Source: DASQPR01 sp035713725 (GTDB lineage Bacteria > Actinomycetota > Actinomycetes > Mycobacteriales > Micromonosporaceae). Taken from it: a stretch of 39,410 bases of DNA. Location of the stretch: assembly GCA_035713725.1 (NCBI GenBank), contig DASTMZ010000204.1, positions 1 through 39,410 of the forward strand, in the 5' to 3' direction. The notes below the pieces were generated by a model. That model made no database searches, had not been told where the DNA came from, and was given only the letters and a program-made list of their open reading frames with translations. The position numbers and the translations under genes are program-made. Positions 14,545 to 23,019 of this stretch are shown here, piece by piece (position 1 is the stretch's first letter; the number at the start of each line of letters is the position of its first letter).

Positions 14545-15843
14545 CTACACCTCCCCGTCCACCGCTGCGATCGAGTCCACCAGGATCGCCAGCCCTTCGC
14601 GCGCCTCGTCCTCGGTCAGCGTCAGCGGCGGACCCATCCGGATCGCGTTGCCGTAGAGCCCACCCTTGCCGACCAGCAGGCCGCGTGCCTTGCACTCCTC
14701 GAACACCCGGGTCGTGGCGTACGCGTTCGGGTTTGTCGTGCCAGGTTCGACGAACTCGATGGCGAGCATCAGTCCCTTGCCGCGCACATCGCCGACGATC
14801 GGGTGCTTCGGCGCCGCGCCGCGCAGGCCGCCCAGCAGGATCGCGCCCATCCGCGCGGCGTTGCCCTGCAGGTCGTGCGCGAGCACGTAGTCGATGACCG
14901 CGTTGCCGGCCGCCGCGCTGATCGGATTGCCGCCGAAGGTCGAGAACGAGATGCCCTGCACGGCGTTGATCACGTCCGCGCGGCCGACCACGCCGGCCAG
15001 CGCCGTACCGTTGCCGATGCCCTTGGCGAACGTCAACAGGTCGGGGACTACACCGTGCGCCTGGTATCCCCAGAAGTGCTCGCCGGTGCGGCCCCAGCCG
15101 GTCTGCACCTCGTCGGAGATGTAGAGGATGCCGGTCTCGTCGAGCACCTTCCGGTACGCGCCGAACGTGCCGTCCGGCGGCTGTACGAACCCGCCGACGC
15201 CCTGCACCGGCTCGGCGATCATCGCGGCCACGTCACCGCTTGTCTGAGTGGCGAGCACCTCACGCAGGTCGGCGGTGACCGCGTCGATGTACTCCGCGTC
15301 GGTCCGGCCGGCGAGTAGGCCGCGCATCCGGTCGCCGGAGTGCAGGAAGCTCACCTGGAGCGGGTTCATGCTCGACGACGACCACGAGCGGTTGCCGGTC
15401 ACGCCCATCGTGGCGTAGGTCCGGCCGTGGTAGCTGTTGCGGACGGCGATGACCTGGTTGCTGCGGCGGAAGCTCGTTGCCATCAGCAGCGCCGCCTCGT
15501 TCGCTTCGGTGCCGCTGTTCGTGAAGAACACCCGCGCGTCGGGGATGCCGGACAGCCGTGCGATCTTTTCCGCCAGCTCGACCTGCTGGCGGATCAGGTA
15601 GAGCGTCGACGAGTGCATGACCCCGGTGGCGAGCTGCCGCTCGATCGCGCCACGGATCTCCGGTACGTCGTAGCCGATCATGTTGGTGAGCACACCGCCG
15701 AAGAAGTCGAGGTAGCTGCGACCCTGACCGTCGGTGACCCGCCGCCCCGAACCGGAGACGATCTCGATCGGTTCGTTGTAATAGAGCAGCAGCCAACTCG
15801 GCAACACGGCCTTGTGTCGGGCCAGCAGGTCATCGGTGGTCAT
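14545..15843 (-). CDS. Class III PLP aminotransferase (AGXT2/beta-alanine-pyruvate type)
   Basis: The 432-residue fold-type I aminotransferase has the SGTEANEAAL phosphate loop at 110-119, the DEVQTGWGRTG motif with Asp244 contacting the PLP pyridine nitrogen, and the Schiff-base Lys274 in TFAKGIGNG. AAAGGGTG precedes the ATG. Such enzymes move the amino group of an omega-amino acid (beta-alanine, beta-aminoisobutyrate, GABA) to pyruvate, glyoxylate or 2-oxoglutarate. The product semialdehyde would be the substrate of the MmsA two bases downstream, which favours beta-alanine or beta-aminoisobutyrate. Substrate assignment is inference. A 145-base gap with an inverted repeat separates it from the pirin gene. 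Confidence 0.93.
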   Translation of the reverse strand: MTTDDLLARHKAVLPSWLLLYYNEPIEIVSGSGRRVTDGQGRSYLDFFGGVLTNMIGYDVPEIRGAIERQLATGVMHSSTLYLIRQQVELAEKIARLSGIPDARVFFTNSGTEANEAALLMATSFRRSNQVIAVRNSYHGRTYATMGVTGNRSWSSSSMNPLQVSFLHSGDRMRGLLAGRTDAEYIDAVTADLREVLATQTSGDVAAMIAEPVQGVGGFVQPPDGTFGAYRKVLDETGILYISDEVQTGWGRTGEHFWGYQAHGVVPDLLTFAKGIGNGTALAGVVGRADVINAVQGISFSTFGGNPISAAAGNAVIDYVLAHDLQGNAARMGAILLGGLRGAAPKHPIVGDVRGKGLMLAIEFVEPGTTNPNAYATTRVFEECKARGLLVGKGGLYGNAIRMGPPLTLTEDEAREGLAILVDSIAAVDGEV

Positions 15844-15935
15844 CCAGACACCCTTTCACTGGTACGGCGGCGGAGCGCGCGACACCCACGACGCGATCCA
15901 CGCTTCGGCCCAACGCTGTCATCGTCGCCAAGATC

Positions 15936-15953
15936 ACACAAGTAACACTGTGT
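15936..15953. promoter_or_regulatory. Inverted repeat upstream of the aminotransferase operon
   Basis: ACACA-agtaacac-TGTGT is a perfect 5-bp inverted repeat in an AT-richer patch of the 145-base leader of the aminotransferase-mmsA operon. It is a candidate binding site for the PucR-type regulator encoded upstream. Confidence 0.35.
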
Positions 15954-15988
15954 CGCTCGCCACGATTGGCGGTTGACACTCCGTCACC

Positions 15989-17020
15989 TCACGCGTCCCG
16001 CACCGGGCGGCCGTGCCGATCGCGCGGCTTGAGCCGCGTGGTCGGCATATCGGGTGCCGGCAGCGCCGGGCCGTGGTAGCCGGCGACCACCCCGAACCGA
16101 TCCGAGTCGTCCGATCCACCCGCGATCGACGCGCCGGCCATCCACGCCTCGCGCGCCGCCACGATCTCCTCGTGCGAGCGTCCGACGAAGTTCCACCACA
16201 TGACGAGCTCGTCGGCGAACGGTTCGCCGCCGAGCAGGAACAGCCGCGCGCCGTGCTGCGTACCGATGGCCACTTCCGACCGGCCGTCACCGAGGTAGAC
16301 GAGGTTGCCCGGCGTGACCGACACGCCGTCGCCGGTGGCGTCGCCGGCGAGCGCCAGGATCGCGTACTCCCAGTCGGTGCGCAGCCGCAGCGTGGTCGAC
16401 GAATCCGCCTCGAGCCGTACGTCCGCGCCGACGATCGGCGAGTACGCCCGTGCCGGCGACTCGAGTCCGTCCAGCGCGCCGATGACGACCGTGACGTACG
16501 CACCGGAGTAGCCGCGTGACGGCAGGTCCGGGTGGTGCTCGAAGTCCGGCGCGCCGTGCGCAACGTCGGCCGGCAGGGCGATCCAGAGCTGGAGCCCGTG
16601 CAGTGACGGGCCGTGGCCGTCCGGCGAGACCTCGGCGTGTGCGATGCCCGCACCGGCTGTCATCAGATTCAGTTGCCCGGGCCGGATCATCGCGAGATTG
16701 CCGAGCGAATCGCGGTGCAGCACCTCGCCGTCGACCAGCCATGTGACGGTTTGCAAGCCGCAGTGCGGGTGCGGCGGCACCTGCATGCCGGGACCGGCCA
16801 GGATCGCGTCCGGCCCGAAGTGGTCGGCGAAGCACCACGCGCCGACCATGCGCCGGTTCGCATGCGGCAGCAGACGGTTCACCACCGTGTACTTGCCGAG
16901 CGCCACCTCGCGGCCGGGCAACACGTCACGGCGTAGCGCGAGCGCAACCGTGGCGCCGGTCTCCTCCTCGGCGGGATGCTGCTCGAGATTGCTCACCACA
17001 CCATCTTCACACGCACGCAT
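15989..17020 (-). CDS. Pirin family protein (bicupin)
   Basis: About 343 residues. The N-terminal cupin carries the pirin metal motif: HFGPD, then PPHPHCGLQTVTWLVDGEV, then HAE in AGIAHAEVSP. The His-rich set plus Glu binds Fe in pirins. A second cupin follows from about residue 190 to the FVGRSHEEI segment, which is conserved in the family. Bacterial pirins are associated with quercetinase activity or redox regulation of partner enzymes; the role here is unknown. The ATG at 17020 lacks a well-placed ribosome site and GTG codons at 16999 and 16996 are alternatives. It lies 27 bases after the PucR-type gene, probably in the same transcript. Confidence 0.92.
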   Translation of the reverse strand: MRACEDGVVSNLEQHPAEEETGATVALALRRDVLPGREVALGKYTVVNRLLPHANRRMVGAWCFADHFGPDAILAGPGMQVPPHPHCGLQTVTWLVDGEVLHRDSLGNLAMIRPGQLNLMTAGAGIAHAEVSPDGHGPSLHGLQLWIALPADVAHGAPDFEHHPDLPSRGYSGAYVTVVIGALDGLESPARAYSPIVGADVRLEADSSTTLRLRTDWEYAILALAGDATGDGVSVTPGNLVYLGDGRSEVAIGTQHGARLFLLGGEPFADELVMWWNFVGRSHEEIVAAREAWMAGASIAGGSDDSDRFGVVAGYHGPALPAPDMPTTRLKPRDRHGRPVRDA

Positions 17021-17047
17021 CGCCGCGACTCGACCTTCCGTGGAGCG

Positions 17048-18772
17048 TCAGGCATCCCGGATCGCGTCCAGGGCCAGCAGCGCGACGTGCAACGACAGGC
17101 ACGGCTCCACTGCGTCGAGGTCGACGCCGAGGATGCGGCCGATGCGGGCGAGCCGCTCGTAGAACGCCGGCCGGGACAGGTGCGCCGCAGTGGCAGCCGC
17201 GGACTTGTTGCGGCCGGACTCGAGGTAGATGCGCAACGTACGCAACGTCTGCTCGCGCGGGTGCTTGGCGTCGTACGCGAGGAGTGGCCCGAGCTCCCGT
17301 TCCACGAACGTCTGCACCCGTGGCTCGTCCCGCAACAAGTGCAGCAGTCCGGCGAGTCCGACGTGCGGCAGGCGGAACACCGCGACGTCGCGACGGTCGT
17401 GCCGGGCGGCGTACCCGATCTGTCGTGCCTCCACTAGCGAGCGACGCGCCTCGCGCAGCGTTTCCACCAGCGCGCCGGCGGCGATGATCCACCCACCGCG
17501 GCCGTCGGGTTGATGCCCGTCGTCGTTGCCGTGCGGTCGGCGCAGTGCATCGGCGAATGTCGCGAGCGCGGTGTCCTCGTCGTCGGAGCGTCGCAGCGCC
17601 AGCAGAAGGCCCACCGTGCCGTCATCGAGCGGGCTCGTGAGTCCGTCGAGACCGGCGGTGCGCAGCGCGTCCGTCACCGCCTCGGCCATGTCACGCAGCC
17701 GCTCCTGTACGTGTTCGGGCGTGATGCTCGCCGCTGCCGCTAGCTCGCCTCCGGCGTCCGTGTCGTCCAGGTAGTGGCGCACTACCACACCAACGAGGCG
17801 TCGGCGGTCCAGCGGTACGCCGAGCGCCTTGGCGCGCAGCGCCACCTCGTCTACCGGTCGCGTGTGGTCCAGCAAGGCGGTCAGCAGCGTGCGGTGAATC
17901 TGCCGCTCCAGGCCCTCCGCGTCGCGCCGGATCAGCCGCCCGAGCGCCAGCGTGGAGGCGGCGCGTTCGAGCAGGATCGCCAGACGGGTCGGCGGCTGGA
18001 CCTTGGCGTCGGCGAGCGCGCCGTCCTCGGTCGGCCCGGCGTCGCGCGGATATCGCATCAGGAGCCGGCCCCAGTCCTGGCCGCGCGCGCCGACCATGGT
18101 GACGAGCCATCCAGCGTCCGCGTCGTATCCGGTCCGGCCGTCGACGCGGATGCGCCGCGAGTCCGCCTCCCAGCCGTCGAGCAACATCTCGGGACGGTCG
18201 CCCGCGGCGTCGTACGCAAGCACCTGCCGCGCCAGGTTCTCGAGCACGACCGGGGCGCCAGCCAGCGCGGCGGCCTGAGCCACCACCTCGGCCGCGTCCG
18301 CCCCTTCCACGGACAGCTCGGTGAACCGCTGGTGGATCTCCTCGGTGGCGCGCAGCTCCGCGACCTGGGCGTCGACGATCAGCGCGTGGACCGCCTCGGT
18401 GATGCGTACGAACGGGGTCGGCTTCCGGAGCTCGACCAGTGGCAGACCGCGGCGGCTCGCGGCGGCGGCCATCACGCGCGGCACCGCGGTGTCGTAGCGC
18501 CGGCCGAGTTCCACCACCAGTCCGGCGGCACCGACGTCGGCGAGCTCGCCGATGAACGCGCGCAACCCGTCGTCGTCGGCCGGCAGTCCGATCCCGGTTG
18601 TCAGCACGAGTTCGCCGCCACGCAGCAGCGACGCGATGTCCGGGACCTCGGCGACGTGTACCCACCGCACCGGCCGGTCCAGCGCCTCCGCGCCGGCGAC
18701 GACGCGCGGCGAGCCGTAGCGCACCGAGTCGAGCGCGAGCACGTCGCGCACGCTCGGATAGACGTCAGCCAT
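17048..18772 (-). CDS. PucR family transcriptional regulator
   Basis: The 574-residue protein has the standard order: an N-terminal PucR domain (about 8-130; VHVAEVPDIASLLRGGELVLTTG), a central GGDEF-like/CdaR region, and a C-terminal PucR helix-turn-helix at about 505-550 (LRTLRIYLESGRNKSAAATA, then LSRPAFYERLARI). Family members regulate purine, GABA and amino-acid catabolism, often acting on neighbouring operons. Its ATG lies inside the end of the RNA methyltransferase gene (8-base overlap). Downstream lie pirin, the aminotransferase and mmsA, so control of the aminotransferase-mmsA pair is the simplest reading. The inducer is unknown. Confidence 0.95.
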   Translation of the reverse strand: MADVYPSVRDVLALDSVRYGSPRVVAGAEALDRPVRWVHVAEVPDIASLLRGGELVLTTGIGLPADDDGLRAFIGELADVGAAGLVVELGRRYDTAVPRVMAAAASRRGLPLVELRKPTPFVRITEAVHALIVDAQVAELRATEEIHQRFTELSVEGADAAEVVAQAAALAGAPVVLENLARQVLAYDAAGDRPEMLLDGWEADSRRIRVDGRTGYDADAGWLVTMVGARGQDWGRLLMRYPRDAGPTEDGALADAKVQPPTRLAILLERAASTLALGRLIRRDAEGLERQIHRTLLTALLDHTRPVDEVALRAKALGVPLDRRRLVGVVVRHYLDDTDAGGELAAAASITPEHVQERLRDMAEAVTDALRTAGLDGLTSPLDDGTVGLLLALRRSDDEDTALATFADALRRPHGNDDGHQPDGRGGWIIAAGALVETLREARRSLVEARQIGYAARHDRRDVAVFRLPHVGLAGLLHLLRDEPRVQTFVERELGPLLAYDAKHPREQTLRTLRIYLESGRNKSAAATAAHLSRPAFYERLARIGRILGVDLDAVEPCLSLHVALLALDAIRDA

Positions 18773-19586
18773 CCGGCACCTGCCCGTCGCGGCACAGTTC
18801 CCAGAACGCCACGGCGGCGGCCGCCGCCACGTTCAGCGAGTCGACGCCGCGTTGCATCGGGATCGCGACGCGCCGATCGCCGGCCGCGAGCGCGCCGCGC
18901 GACAGGCCAGCCCCCTCGGCACCGAACAGCAGCGCGGGCCGGCGCCGGGCCGACTCGTCCAGGTCATTTATCCGTACGGCGTCGGGGTCGGGCGTCATCG
19001 CCAGCACGGTGAAGCCGGCCTCCCGTACCGCCGCGAGCGCACGAGGCCACGGCGTGAGCGTCGCGTACGGAATCGCGAAGACCTGACCCATGCTCACCCG
19101 TACGCTTCGCCGGTAGAGCGGGTCGGCGCAGGACGGCGACAGCAGCACGGCATCCATGCCGAGGGCCGCCGCGCCACGGAAGATCGCGCCGACGTTCGTG
19201 TGGTTGTTGACATCCTCGAGAATCGCGACGCGTCGCGCGGTCGCAAGCACCGTGCCGGCGTCCGGCAACTCGCGACGGTGGAACGAGGCAAGCACGCCGC
19301 GGTGTACGTGGAATCCGGTGGCCGCCTCCAGGACGGGCTGGGTGGCCGCGTACATGGGGGCACCGTCGAGCGGGAGATCGGCGAACTGCCCGACACGTTT
19401 CGCGTCGATCAGTACGGACCGCAGCCGATATCCGGCGTGTACGGCACGCCGCAGCACAAGTTCGCCCTCCGCGATGAACAGGCCGTGCGGTGGCTCCCAG
19501 CGGGTGCGCAACTCCACGTCGGTCAGCGCGCGATAGTCGGCGATCCGTGAGTCGCCCGCGTCGGTGATCGTGATGGCCTCCCGCAC
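18765..19586 (-). CDS. TrmH/SpoU-type RNA 2'-O-methyltransferase
   Basis: 273 residues from the GTG at 19586, which has GAGAAT six bases upstream and no ribosome site. The N-terminal substrate-binding part includes HGLFIAEGELVLRRAV. The SPOUT domain follows with motif 1 LEDVNNHTNVGAIFRGAAAL (Asn and Arg of the active site), motif 2 LLFGAEGAGLS and motif 3 IPMQRGVDSLNVAAA, which together form the SAM-binding knot. It methylates a ribose 2'-OH in tRNA or rRNA; the exact site is not deducible. It overlaps the PucR-type gene by eight bases, probably by compaction rather than shared function. Confidence 0.95.
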   Translation of the reverse strand: MREAITITDAGDSRIADYRALTDVELRTRWEPPHGLFIAEGELVLRRAVHAGYRLRSVLIDAKRVGQFADLPLDGAPMYAATQPVLEAATGFHVHRGVLASFHRRELPDAGTVLATARRVAILEDVNNHTNVGAIFRGAAALGMDAVLLSPSCADPLYRRSVRVSMGQVFAIPYATLTPWPRALAAVREAGFTVLAMTPDPDAVRINDLDESARRRPALLFGAEGAGLSRGALAAGDRRVAIPMQRGVDSLNVAAAAAVAFWELCRDGQVPDG

Positions 19587-19592
19587 TCGGCC

Positions 19593-19598
19593 ATTCTC
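19593..19598 (-). promoter_or_regulatory. Leaderless -10 box (GAGAAT) for the RNA methyltransferase gene
   Basis: GAGAAT on the minus strand is followed by six bases and then the GTG at 19586. Identical in sequence and spacing to the boxes at the polymerase-like and HAD genes. Confidence 0.5.
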
Positions 19599-19620
19599 GC
19601 GCGGCGCCCCCTCACAAACT

Positions 19621-19680
19621 GACGCCGGAGCCTCACGAGCGGTCGCCGGAGCCTCACGAACGGTCGCTGGAGCCGTCCGG
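19621..19680. repeat. 21-bp tandem repeat spanning the 3' end of the membrane-protein gene
   Basis: Units starting at 19621, 19642 and 19663 share the core cgccggagcctcacga with a 21-base period; the third is diverged and partial. The stop codon of the membrane protein (19654-19656) lies in the second unit, and the first unit lies just past the stop, carrying a second in-frame TCA. Confidence 0.8.
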
Positions 19681-21213
19681 ATCCGGCGGCAAGCCGTCCG
19701 GCGTGTCCGGACCGTCGCCGACCGGCCCGTTCTCGTCGACCGGCAGATCCGGTGACGCGCCGTCGCTGGCCGGCCGGGCCCGGCCGGCGGTGGCCACGCT
19801 CGGGCGGCTGTTGCGGCTCGAGTCCACACCCACCGGTGGCCGGCGTACCACCCGGCCGACGTTGCCGACCGTACGGCCGATCGACCGACCCGACGGCGAC
19901 CCGCGCTCCGGCGAGACCGCGTTCCGGCCCGGGTTGCCGGCGCCGGTCCGGCCGCTCGCACCGACGGTACGGTCGGCCGCGCCGCCCGTGTTCGCCCGTG
20001 ACCGCGACACCTGCCACGAGATCGCCGCGCCGCGCGCATCGCGCAACCGATCCCGGAGCGACTTCGCCGGCGGCCGCGGCGCCGGCCCGGCATTGGCGGC
20101 GGGACTCGTCGGAGTCGCATCGTCGGGCGCCGGCCCGTCCGACTCGCCGGCCGCATCCGCCGGCCCGTCCGGCTCAGCCTCAGCGCTGGCGGTCTCGGCG
20201 TTGGCGGCCTCGGCATTGGCGGTCTCGGCATTGGCGGTCTCGGCGTCGGCCGGACGGTGGCCGTTGCCGCTGTGACCGTCGAGGCTCACCCACACCGGAA
20301 CGCTCACCGACGGATCGGCGTCGGCCGTCGTTCGCTCGTCGATCTCCGCCTCAGCGGCGAGTCCGAGCGAGGCGAGTCCGACGCTCTCCTCGGACCCGCC
20401 GGTGGCCGCCTCGGAGGCGACCGAACGGACCGCCGGGCGACGCTTGAAATACCGGAGATCGCCGCTGATCGCGATGCGACCCCTGGTGAACAAGATCCCG
20501 AGCCCGGCCGCGAGCAGCAAGAACGAGCCCATCGTCGGCACCACGTGCGCGACCATGCCGCCGAGGAAGATCAGCGGCGCGCTGATCATCAGCAGCGGCC
20601 CGTCGGCGCGGTTCATGCCGGGCGTACGCACCACTCCGACGCCGAGCAAGATCCAGCCCACCGTCAGCAGAGTCGCGCCGCCGAGGACGAAGATCACCGC
20701 GTCCGCACCCGTCACGTGTGCGGTGAACGCGAGGTCGGACCACGCACCCGTGGCAAGCGCGTGACGCAGCCGGTCCTCGCGGATCACCGTCGATCCGACG
20801 CTCCAGAGCATCAGGCCCGTACCGCCGAGACCGAGGAGCGCGCCGACCGTGACGGGCACGCGGGCCCGGCCGCGCCACAACAGTGCTGCGAGGCCAACGA
20901 TGGCCACCACACCGGTCGCGGCCAACAGGAACACCACCAGGACCTCGCGAGGCTCCCACCGGCCGGACGCGAGATATTGGGCGTACGCCGCCGGATCCGC
21001 CGAGAACGCCGCGTGTGACCTCGGCAGCAGCCCGGCGATCAGCGCGAACAGCGGGATAGCCGGGAGCGCCTGGCGCCCGAAGTCGTAGGTCCGCCGCTGC
21101 CAGCGCGTCGGCTGACCGTTCGTCGCCGTCGCCTCGCGCGAGAAGTTGGCCTTCCACTCCTTGGCGGCCGATGATGCCGCATCGACCTTGCGGCGGATGG
21201 AGTGAGCCGTCAT
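19654..21213 (-). CDS. Multi-pass membrane protein with long repetitive disordered C-terminal tail, function unknown
   Basis: The 519-residue protein has AGGGGA before its ATG. After a basic amphipathic N-terminus, about five or six hydrophobic segments lie between residues 48 and 245. The last 270 residues are Ala/Glu/Pro/Asp/Ser-rich and probably disordered, with pentapeptide repeats of the type NAETA (encoded by 15-bp repeats at 20188-20247) and Arg/Gly-rich stretches. I recognise no family. It lies between the RNA methyltransferase and a strong terminator that ends the NfeD-SPFH operon, so it is probably transcribed alone. The tail is likely cytoplasmic and length-variable between strains. 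Confidence 0.75.
   Translation of the reverse strand: MTAHSIRRKVDAASSAAKEWKANFSREATATNGQPTRWQRRTYDFGRQALPAIPLFALIAGLLPRSHAAFSADPAAYAQYLASGRWEPREVLVVFLLAATGVVAIVGLAALLWRGRARVPVTVGALLGLGGTGLMLWSVGSTVIREDRLRHALATGAWSDLAFTAHVTGADAVIFVLGGATLLTVGWILLGVGVVRTPGMNRADGPLLMISAPLIFLGGMVAHVVPTMGSFLLLAAGLGILFTRGRIAISGDLRYFKRRPAVRSVASEAATGGSEESVGLASLGLAAEAEIDERTTADADPSVSVPVWVSLDGHSGNGHRPADAETANAETANAEAANAETASAEAEPDGPADAAGESDGPAPDDATPTSPAANAGPAPRPPAKSLRDRLRDARGAAISWQVSRSRANTGGAADRTVGASGRTGAGNPGRNAVSPERGSPSGRSIGRTVGNVGRVVRRPPVGVDSSRNSRPSVATAGRARPASDGASPDLPVDENGPVGDGPDTPDGLPPDPDGSSDRS
20188..20247. repeat. 15-bp in-frame tandem repeat (4 units) in the membrane-protein tail
   Basis: Four consecutive 15-base units of the form ggcggtctcggcrtt encode the repeated pentapeptide (N/D)AETA or NAEAA on the minus strand. 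Unit length is a multiple of three, so copy change keeps the reading frame. Confidence 0.9.
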
Positions 21214-21246
21214 CTCGTCCCCTGGCGCATGTCCCGGCCGGCAACG

Positions 21247-21296
21247 CGGATCGCCCCGACTCCTGCGTCGATGGTGGCAGGAACCGGGGCGATCCG
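21247..21296 (-). terminator. Strong bipartite hairpin terminator after the SPFH gene
   Basis: CGGATCGCCCCG (21247-21258) pairs perfectly with CGGGGCGATCCG (21285-21296), 12 bp. Inside it CCTGC (21262-21266) pairs with GCAGG (21277-21281). It lies 34 bases beyond the SPFH stop and 33 bases before the membrane-protein start. Confidence 0.8.
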
Positions 21297-21330
21297 TCGG
21301 AATTATCCGAAGATAGCCGTATTGCGGGGA

Positions 21331-22422
21331 TTAGTGCTCGGGCTGCTGATCTGGATCGGCTTGCTCGATCTGCTTCGCCGAGTCGCCGAGCAGCGACTCC
21401 GCCGACGCTGACGCGCCGGCCAGCCTTGGCAGCCCGGTCGCCTCCTCGCTCTCCTCGGCCGCCGAACGCGCGGCGGCCAGAGCCTCGTTGATGGCCTCGC
21501 GCGGCGCGGCGTCGACGTCGACCGGCGCGGTCACTCCGGTTGCCCCGGGCAACAGACCGGACAGGCTCGCGCCGATCCCCTCCAGCGCCTTCGTCATCTC
21601 GGCCGGGATGATCCAGACCTTGTTCGCCTGACCCGCCGCGATCTGTGGCAGTGCCTGAAGATATTGGTACGCCAGGACCTTGGGGTCCGGGTCGGCGGCG
21701 TGAACCGCGTTGAACACGGTCTGAATCGCCTTCGCCTGGCCTTCGGCCTGCAGGATGCGGGCTTCCCGCTCGCCCTGCGCGCGAAGGATGGCGCCCTGCC
21801 GGTCACCGTCGGCGGTGAGGATCTGCGCTTGCTTGACGCCCTCCGCGTTCAGGATCGCGGCACGCCGGTCGCGCTCGGCACGCATCTGCTTCTCCATCGA
21901 GTCGCGGATCGACGGCGGCGGCTCGATCGCCTTGATCTCCACGCGTGTCACCTTGATGCCCCAGCGGCCGGTCGTCTCGTCGAGTACGGCCGACAAGTGC
22001 TGGTTGATCTCGTCGCGGCTGGTGAGCGCCTTCTCCAGGTCCATTGAACCGATCACGTTGCGCAGCGTGGTGACCGTCAACTGCTCGATCGCCTGCAGAT
22101 AATCGACGATCTCGTAGACGGCGCGCACCGAGTCGACGACGCGGTAGTAGAGCACGGTGTCGATCGACACCACGAGGTTGTCCGACGTGATGACGGGCTG
22201 CGGCGGGAAGCTTTGCACCGCCTCTCGCATGTTCACCCGCTGGTAGACCTTGTCCATGAACGGCACGAGCAGGTGCAGGCCCGGGTCGAGCGTCCGGTTG
22301 TAACGCCCGAGCCGCTGGACGATGTCGTTGCGCTGCTGCGGCACGATCCGCACCGTCTTGACCAGCGTCACCGCGACCAGCAGCACGACCACGAACGCAA
22401 TGACGCCCAACAGCACGTCCAC
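21331..22422 (-). CDS. SPFH/band 7 (stomatin/QmcA-like) membrane protein
   Basis: 363 residues from the GTG at 22422, which has AAGGAG five bases upstream overlapping the end of the nfeD gene. One N-terminal transmembrane helix (3-24) is followed by the SPFH domain (about 25-190; VPQQRNDIVQRLGRYNRTLD, PFMDKVYQRVNMRE, GIKVTRVEIKAIEPP). A long coiled coil of Glu/Ala/Arg repeats follows (about 190-260; AERDRRAAILNAEGVKQAQI), then an acidic disordered C-terminus. Family members assemble into ring-like membrane microdomain scaffolds and guard membrane proteases or fluidity. The partner NfeD is encoded immediately upstream with two bases between stop and start. Confidence 0.96.
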   Translation of the reverse strand: MDVLLGVIAFVVVLLVAVTLVKTVRIVPQQRNDIVQRLGRYNRTLDPGLHLLVPFMDKVYQRVNMREAVQSFPPQPVITSDNLVVSIDTVLYYRVVDSVRAVYEIVDYLQAIEQLTVTTLRNVIGSMDLEKALTSRDEINQHLSAVLDETTGRWGIKVTRVEIKAIEPPPSIRDSMEKQMRAERDRRAAILNAEGVKQAQILTADGDRQGAILRAQGEREARILQAEGQAKAIQTVFNAVHAADPDPKVLAYQYLQALPQIAAGQANKVWIIPAEMTKALEGIGASLSGLLPGATGVTAPVDVDAAPREAINEALAAARSAAEESEEATGLPRLAGASASAESLLGDSAKQIEQADPDQQPEH

Positions 22423-22424
22423 GA

Positions 22425-22850
22425 CTACTCCTTCCACACCAAGGCGGTGGCGCCCCGGATCTCGATAACGCGCACGTGCTCCCCTTGGTCGAACGTCTGC
22501 GTCTCGTCGTAGGGACGCGCCGTCCACAGCTCGCCATCGATCTTGATTAGTCCATGATCCGCATCGATCTTCTCAAGCACAAGCCCGTTCGCGCCTTCAA
22601 TCGCCTGCAGACCCATCGGCGCGGACGGTGCGTTGCGATGCACGAGTCCTTGCAGAGCGGGCCGAAGGCCGAACAGCGCGGCGCCGGAGACCGCGGCGAA
22701 CACGATCCCCTGTATGACCGCCGGCCCGTCAAGGCCGGCAACGATCGCCGCGGCGATCGCGCCCGCGGCCAGCATCACCAGGATGAAGGTCCCGGTGAGT
22801 AGCTCCGCGACACCGAGCACTGCGGCGAGGACAATCCAGAACACCGCCAC
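22425..22850 (-). CDS. NfeD family membrane protein
   Basis: The 141-residue short-form NfeD has three hydrophobic segments (about 4-60) and a C-terminal OB-fold domain (about 80-140; GANGLVLEKIDADHGLIKID, GELWTARP, HVRVIEIRGATALV). It is known to pair with SPFH proteins, and the SPFH gene starts two bases after its stop. The start is the GTG at 22850; AACGAT lies six bases upstream, so the operon may be leaderless. It lacks the N-terminal ClpP-like protease domain found in long NfeD proteins. Confidence 0.93.
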   Translation of the reverse strand: MAVFWIVLAAVLGVAELLTGTFILVMLAAGAIAAAIVAGLDGPAVIQGIVFAAVSGAALFGLRPALQGLVHRNAPSAPMGLQAIEGANGLVLEKIDADHGLIKIDGELWTARPYDETQTFDQGEHVRVIEIRGATALVWKE

Positions 22851-22856
22851 ACATCG

Positions 22857-22862
22857 ATCGTT
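22857..22862 (-). promoter_or_regulatory. Leaderless -10 box (AACGAT) for the NfeD-SPFH operon
   Basis: On the minus strand AACGAT is followed by six bases and the GTG at 22850. No Shine-Dalgarno is present. It agrees in spacing with the other nAnnnT boxes but the first base is not T. Confidence 0.4.
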
Positions 22863-22882
22863 GCACGCCGTGGCTCATCTGT

Positions 22883-22902
22883 GCGACTCGACAAATGTCG
22901 CA
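22883..22902. promoter_or_regulatory. Nested inverted repeats upstream of the NfeD-SPFH operon
   Basis: TGCGAC (22883-22888) and GTCGCA (22897-22902) form a 6-bp inverted repeat. Nested within the region, CGACA-aa-TGTCG (22889-22900) forms another. They lie about 20-45 bases upstream of the proposed -10 box, an operator-like position. Confidence 0.35.
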
Positions 22903-23019
22903 GTGTGCTCGGGAGCGCCATTCCGGGCAACTTATAGGGTCACTCCGCCGGTCGCGCAGGCCCGGTCGCGGCCGGATCTGGCCGTCGGGTCGGCGGGGTT
23001 CGCCTCGGCGGCGCGTCGC

